A stretch of 64,000 nucleotides of DNA from Streptomyces sp. NBC_00193 (GTDB lineage Bacteria; Actinomycetota; Actinomycetes; Streptomycetales; Streptomycetaceae): contig NZ_JAPEMM010000001.1 in assembly GCF_026342735.1 (NCBI RefSeq), forward strand, positions 4,650,001 through 4,714,000, read 5' to 3'. Below are positions 61,153 to 64,000 of this stretch, in pieces. The position numbers and the translations under genes were made by a program. The stretch's first letter is position 1. Each line of letters begins with the position of its first letter. The notes under the pieces were generated by a model. The model searched no databases. It had not been told where the DNA came from and was given only the letters and a program-made list of their open reading frames with translations.

Positions 61153-62112
61153 TTGACTAGCGAGTCCCGACACGTCCCGGTGATGCTCCAGCGGTGCCTG
61201 GACCTGTTGGCCCCGGCACTGGAGAGGCCCGGGGCCGTCGTCGTCGACTGCACCCTCGGGCTCGGCGGGCACAGCGAGGCCCTCCTCACCCGGTTCCCCG
61301 AGGCCCACCTGATCGGCCTGGACCGCGACAAGGAAGCCCTGCGCCTCTCCGGGGAGCGCCTTGCGCCCTTCGGGGACCGGGTCACCCTCGTCCACGCCAT
61401 CTACGCCGACCTGGCCGACGTACTCGACGGCCTGCGCATCCCCACCGTGCAGGGCATCCTCTTCGACCTCGGCGTCTCCTCCATGCAGCTGGACGAGGCC
61501 GACCGCGGCTTCGCCTACGCGCAGGACGCCCCGCTCGACATGCGGATGGACCAGACGACGGGCATCAGCGCGGCCGAGGTCCTCAACACCTACGCGCCCG
61601 GCGAGCTGGTCCGCATCCTGCGCCAGTACGGCGAGGAGAAGCAGGCCAAGCGGATCGTGTCCGCGGTCGTGCGCGAGCGGGACAAGGACCCCTTCACCAA
61701 CAGCGCGCGCCTCGTCGAACTGATCCGCGACTCCCTGCCGCAGGCGGCGAAGCGGACCGGCGGCAACCCGGCCAAGCGCACCTTCCAGGCCCTGCGCATC
61801 GAGGTCAACGGCGAGCTGTCCGGACTGGAGCGGGCCATCCCCGCGGCCGTGGACCGGATCGCGGTCGGCGGCCGGATCGTGGTGCTCTCGTACCAGTCGC
61901 TGGAGGACCGCCTCGTCAAGCAGGTCTTCGCGGCCGGCGCGACCTCGACGGCCCCGCCCGGGCTGCCGGTCGTACCGGAGAAGTACCAGCCGAAGCTGAA
62001 GCTGCTGACGCGCGGCGCGGAGCTGCCGACGGAGGAAGAGATCGCGGAGAACCGGCGTGCGGCGCCGGCCCGCTGCCGCGGGGTGGAACGCATTCGGGAG
62101 GCGCGGCTGTGA
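61153..62112 (+). CDS. rsmH: 16S rRNA m4C1402 methyltransferase RsmH (MraW)
   Basis: 319 aa from TTG 61153. Motif I TLGLGGHSEALL, then GILFDLGVSSMQLDEADRGF, RILRQYGEEKQAKR, FQALRIEVNGEL and VLSYQSLEDRLVK are the RsmH hallmarks. It N4-methylates C1402 of 16S rRNA. First gene of the dcw run here; no mraZ gene lies in front of it (a carbonic anhydrase is divergent). Stop overlaps ftsL (GTGA). Confidence 0.96.
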   Translation: MTSESRHVPVMLQRCLDLLAPALERPGAVVVDCTLGLGGHSEALLTRFPEAHLIGLDRDKEALRLSGERLAPFGDRVTLVHAIYADLADVLDGLRIPTVQGILFDLGVSSMQLDEADRGFAYAQDAPLDMRMDQTTGISAAEVLNTYAPGELVRILRQYGEEKQAKRIVSAVVRERDKDPFTNSARLVELIRDSLPQAAKRTGGNPAKRTFQALRIEVNGELSGLERAIPAAVDRIAVGGRIVVLSYQSLEDRLVKQVFAAGATSTAPPGLPVVPEKYQPKLKLLTRGAELPTEEEIAENRRAAPARCRGVERIREARL

Positions 62113-62645
62113 AACGCCTGGGGCGGGTGCTGGGGGGACCGGTCGCCGGACAGGCGGCGCGGACCCCGTTCGTCCTGCTGGTCGTGGCGCTGCTCGGCGG
62201 CGGGCTGATCAGCCTGCTGCTGCTGAACTCGGCGCTGAACCAGGGCTCCTTCCAGCTGAGCAAGCTGAAGCGGGAGACCACCACGCTCACCGACGAGGAG
62301 CAGGCGCTGCAGCGGGACGTGGACGGCTACTCGGCGCCCGACGCGTTGCAGCGGCGGGCGCACGAGCTGGGTCTCGTCCCCGGCGGCAGCCCGGTGTTCA
62401 TCGGTCCCGACGGCAAGGTCGCCGGGACCGCTTCGCCGGCCGCCGAGCCGCCGCCCCCGTCACCTCCGGCGCCGCCGGCGTCCGTCGCGCCGGTCCCGCC
62501 CTCCCCGGGCGGGGCCGTCCCCAGCCCGGCCGGGTCCCCGGACCCGGTCCCCTCGGGCGCCGCCGCTCCGGCCCCCTCCGCTCCGGCTCCTTCCGCCGCG
62601 CCGTCGGGCGGCGCTCCCCAGCCCTCCCAGACCCCTGGACGGTGA
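62109..62645 (+). CDS. ftsL: cell-division protein FtsL
   Basis: 178 aa, GTG start coupled to rsmH. One membrane helix (PFVLLVVALLGGGLISLLLL, residues ~17-36), a short coiled coil (LSKLKRETTTLTDEEQALQR) of the FtsL/DivIC type, then about 80 residues rich in Pro, Ala and Ser. It joins the FtsQLB complex at the septum. The long Pro-rich tail extends well beyond E. coli FtsL and is typical of streptomycetes. Confidence 0.9.
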   Translation: MKRLGRVLGGPVAGQAARTPFVLLVVALLGGGLISLLLLNSALNQGSFQLSKLKRETTTLTDEEQALQRDVDGYSAPDALQRRAHELGLVPGGSPVFIGPDGKVAGTASPAAEPPPPSPPAPPASVAPVPPSPGGAVPSPAGSPDPVPSGAAAPAPSAPAPSAAPSGGAPQPSQTPGR

Positions 62646-62657
62646 CGTCGTGACGCG

Positions 62658-62975
62658 TACCCCTGCGGGGCCGGTCCCCTACCCGCCCTTCCACCGTTCC
62701 CCGGGCTCCGCCCGGACCCCTTCCGCGTGCGGCGCCGTTGCCGGGGGCCAGCCCCCGGACCCCCGCTCCTCAAACGCCGGAGGGGCTGGATTTCCCTGCG
62801 GCGCTGGATGTACCTGCGGGCCCGTGCAGGCTGGCGCCGGCGAGTTCCGGCGCTTCACGGCGGGCACGTGCAGGCCGACGCCGGCCACAATCCAGCCCCT
62901 CCGGCGTTTGAGGAGCGGGGTACGGGGCGGAGCCCCGGGAGCTCCGGCGCAGGCCGGCTTCGCGCACGCCCAGGG
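62658..62975 (+). repeat. dispersed palindromic intergenic repeat, copy F, between ftsL and ftsI
   Basis: The gap of 339 bp is almost all repeat: the CCCCTACCCGCCCTTCCACC module, CTCAAACGCCGGAGGGGCTGG (about 62770), an unrelated ~100-bp core, then CCCCTCCGGCGTTTGAGGAG (about 62905) and GGGGCGGAGCCCC. The element lies on the coding strand of a gene cluster usually transcribed together. Confidence 0.88.
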
Positions 62976-62984
62976 GGTCGCCGC

Positions 62985-64000
62985 ATGAGCCCCCAGGAGC
63001 CGCCGCGCCGGCGGGTGCCGGGGCCCGGGCGGCCGCGGCCCGGCGGGGACCGGGCGCGGGCTTCCGCGCGGCCGGCCGCCAGGCCCGCCACCCGCCGCCC
63101 CGCCCCCGCGAGGAAACCGCACACGATCCGGCTCGGCGCCCCCAAGCCCCGGCTGCGGCTGGTCAGCGTCGGGCTGACGATGGTGATGCTGGTGTTCGTC
63201 GTACGGCTGCTGCAGGTGCAGGCCGTCGACGCGTCCGCGTACTCCGCCAAGGCCTCCGAGAACCGCTTCGCCAGCTACACCCTGGCCGCCGAGCGCGGAG
63301 AGATCACCGACCGCAAGGGCGTGGCGCTGGCCACCAGCGTGGACGCGTACGACATCACCGCGGACCCGCACATGTTCACCGTGCAGGAGAGCAAGGCCCC
63401 CGACGCCCCCGAGCAGGCGGCAGCCCTCCTCGCGCCGATCCTCGGCAAGGACGCCAAGGAGCTCACCGCACGCCTGAAGACGAAGAACACCCGCTACGTC
63501 GTCCTCGCCCGCCGCCAGACCCCCCAGGTCTGGAACCAGATCAAGGACCTCAAGAAGGTCTTCGCCGAGAAGGCGACCGCCGACAAGAAGAACAACGGCC
63601 CCGGCGCCAACGTCCTGGCCGGCGTGTTCAACGAGAACAGCAGCAAGCGCGTGTACCCGAACGGCGACCTCGCCGCCGGGATACTGGGTTACGTCAACGC
63701 CGAGGGCAAGGGCGGCGGCGGGCTGGAGTCCTCCCTCGACAAGAAGCTGTCCGGCAAGGACGGCGAGCTCACGTACGCCCAGTCGGGCGGCCGCCGCGTG
63801 CCGACCGCCGGGTCCAGCGAGAAGCCCGCCGTGCCCGGCGAGGACATCGAGCTGACGATCGACCGCGACATCCAGTGGGCCGCGCAGAGCGCCATCACCG
63901 AGCAGGTCGCCAAGTCGGAGGCCGACCGCGGGTACGTCATCGTCCAGGACACGACCACCGGCGAGGTCCTCGCCATGGCCAACGCCCCGGGCTTCGACCC
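62985..64000 (+). CDS. ftsI: penicillin-binding protein FtsI, 5' part
   Basis: The frame runs off the right edge with 338 residues visible. N-terminal 55 residues are Arg/Pro-rich (basic, cytosolic), then one membrane helix (LRLVSVGLTMVMLVFVVRLL, ~57-76), and the PBP dimerisation domain (AERGEITDRKGVALATSVDAY, then GILGYVNAEGKGGGGLESS, split here by ten-residue spans). The transpeptidase SxxK site would follow beyond 64000. It makes septal peptidoglycan with FtsW. ATG 62985 has GGGGG upstream. Confidence 0.95.
   Translation, partial: MSPQEPPRRRVPGPGRPRPGGDRARASARPAARPATRRPAPARKPHTIRLGAPKPRLRLVSVGLTMVMLVFVVRLLQVQAVDASAYSAKASENRFASYTLAAERGEITDRKGVALATSVDAYDITADPHMFTVQESKAPDAPEQAAALLAPILGKDAKELTARLKTKNTRYVVLARRQTPQVWNQIKDLKKVFAEKATADKKNNGPGANVLAGVFNENSSKRVYPNGDLAAGILGYVNAEGKGGGGLESSLDKKLSGKDGELTYAQSGGRRVPTAGSSEKPAVPGEDIELTIDRDIQWAAQSAITEQVAKSEADRGYVIVQDTTTGEVLAMANAPGFD

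Overview
The window is chromosomal DNA from a high-G+C actinomycete, almost certainly a Streptomyces. The evidence is strong third-position G/C bias, frequent GTG and TTG starts, an actinobacterial QcrB with a long C-terminal tail, SAM-IV and TPP riboswitches, and a gene order that I recognise from memory as matching the conserved core of S. coelicolor (qcr, trpD, glkA, macRS, pfkA, trpEG/aroH, pkaF, thiOSG, metF, dcw). I see no phage genes, transposases, plasmid functions, CRISPR array or tRNA genes. No database was consulted.

Layout: 1-1918 is the end of the cytochrome bc1 operon (qcrA, qcrB), followed by trpD. At 3.3-5.1 kb a SAM-IV riboswitch precedes a class V aminotransferase (cysteine-desulfurase-like) gene. 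At 5.1-14 kb lie a hypothetical gene, a RAM-domain/rhomboid pair, a zinc ribbon, a YacP-like NYN protein, two tandem secreted NlpC/P60 hydrolases, a lipoprotein metallopeptidase and a PimB-like mannosyltransferase. At 14-21 kb are a secreted cholesterol oxidase, an acyl-CoA ligase, a phosphoesterase, an SRPBCC protein and an ArsA-like ATPase. At 20.8-31 kb is central carbon metabolism and signalling: DUF5304 protein, glkA, an EEP hydrolase, a lipase, an acyltransferase, macS/macR, pfkA and a 2-hydroxyacid dehydrogenase. At 30.4-34 kb fused trpEG (with a Trp-codon leader peptide) and aroH are divergent. At 34-37 kb are iron and copper-like functions (bfd, bfr, an MPT oxidoreductase, a His-rich DUF4396 protein behind a CsoR-like palindrome) and nfo. 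At 37-45.7 kb are the PASTA kinase, thiO-thiS-thiG under a TPP riboswitch, a ferredoxin-reductase-like flavoprotein, an Rv2175c-like regulator, thiE and metF. At 45.7-50.8 kb are membrane and oxidoreductase genes, a methyltransferase and a HEPN protein. At 51-54.8 kb is an ABC/YhgE/TetR operon with a 26-bp perfect palindrome. At 55-60 kb is a MoxR-DUF58-TgpA transglutaminase operon, then a beta-carbonic anhydrase. The window ends in the dcw cluster (rsmH, ftsL, ftsI partial).

Themes: chorismate entry (aroH) and tryptophan branch genes (trpEG, trpD) lie together but carry different RNA controls. Sulfur, thiamine and one-carbon functions use SAM-IV and TPP sensing. A family of dispersed, modular, palindromic intergenic repeats occurs at six places, including between ftsL and ftsI. 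Most of the window is ordinary housekeeping chromosome; the most interesting signals are non-coding (riboswitches, attenuator, operators, repeats) plus predicted cofactor or active-site changes in PfkA and two P-loop proteins.
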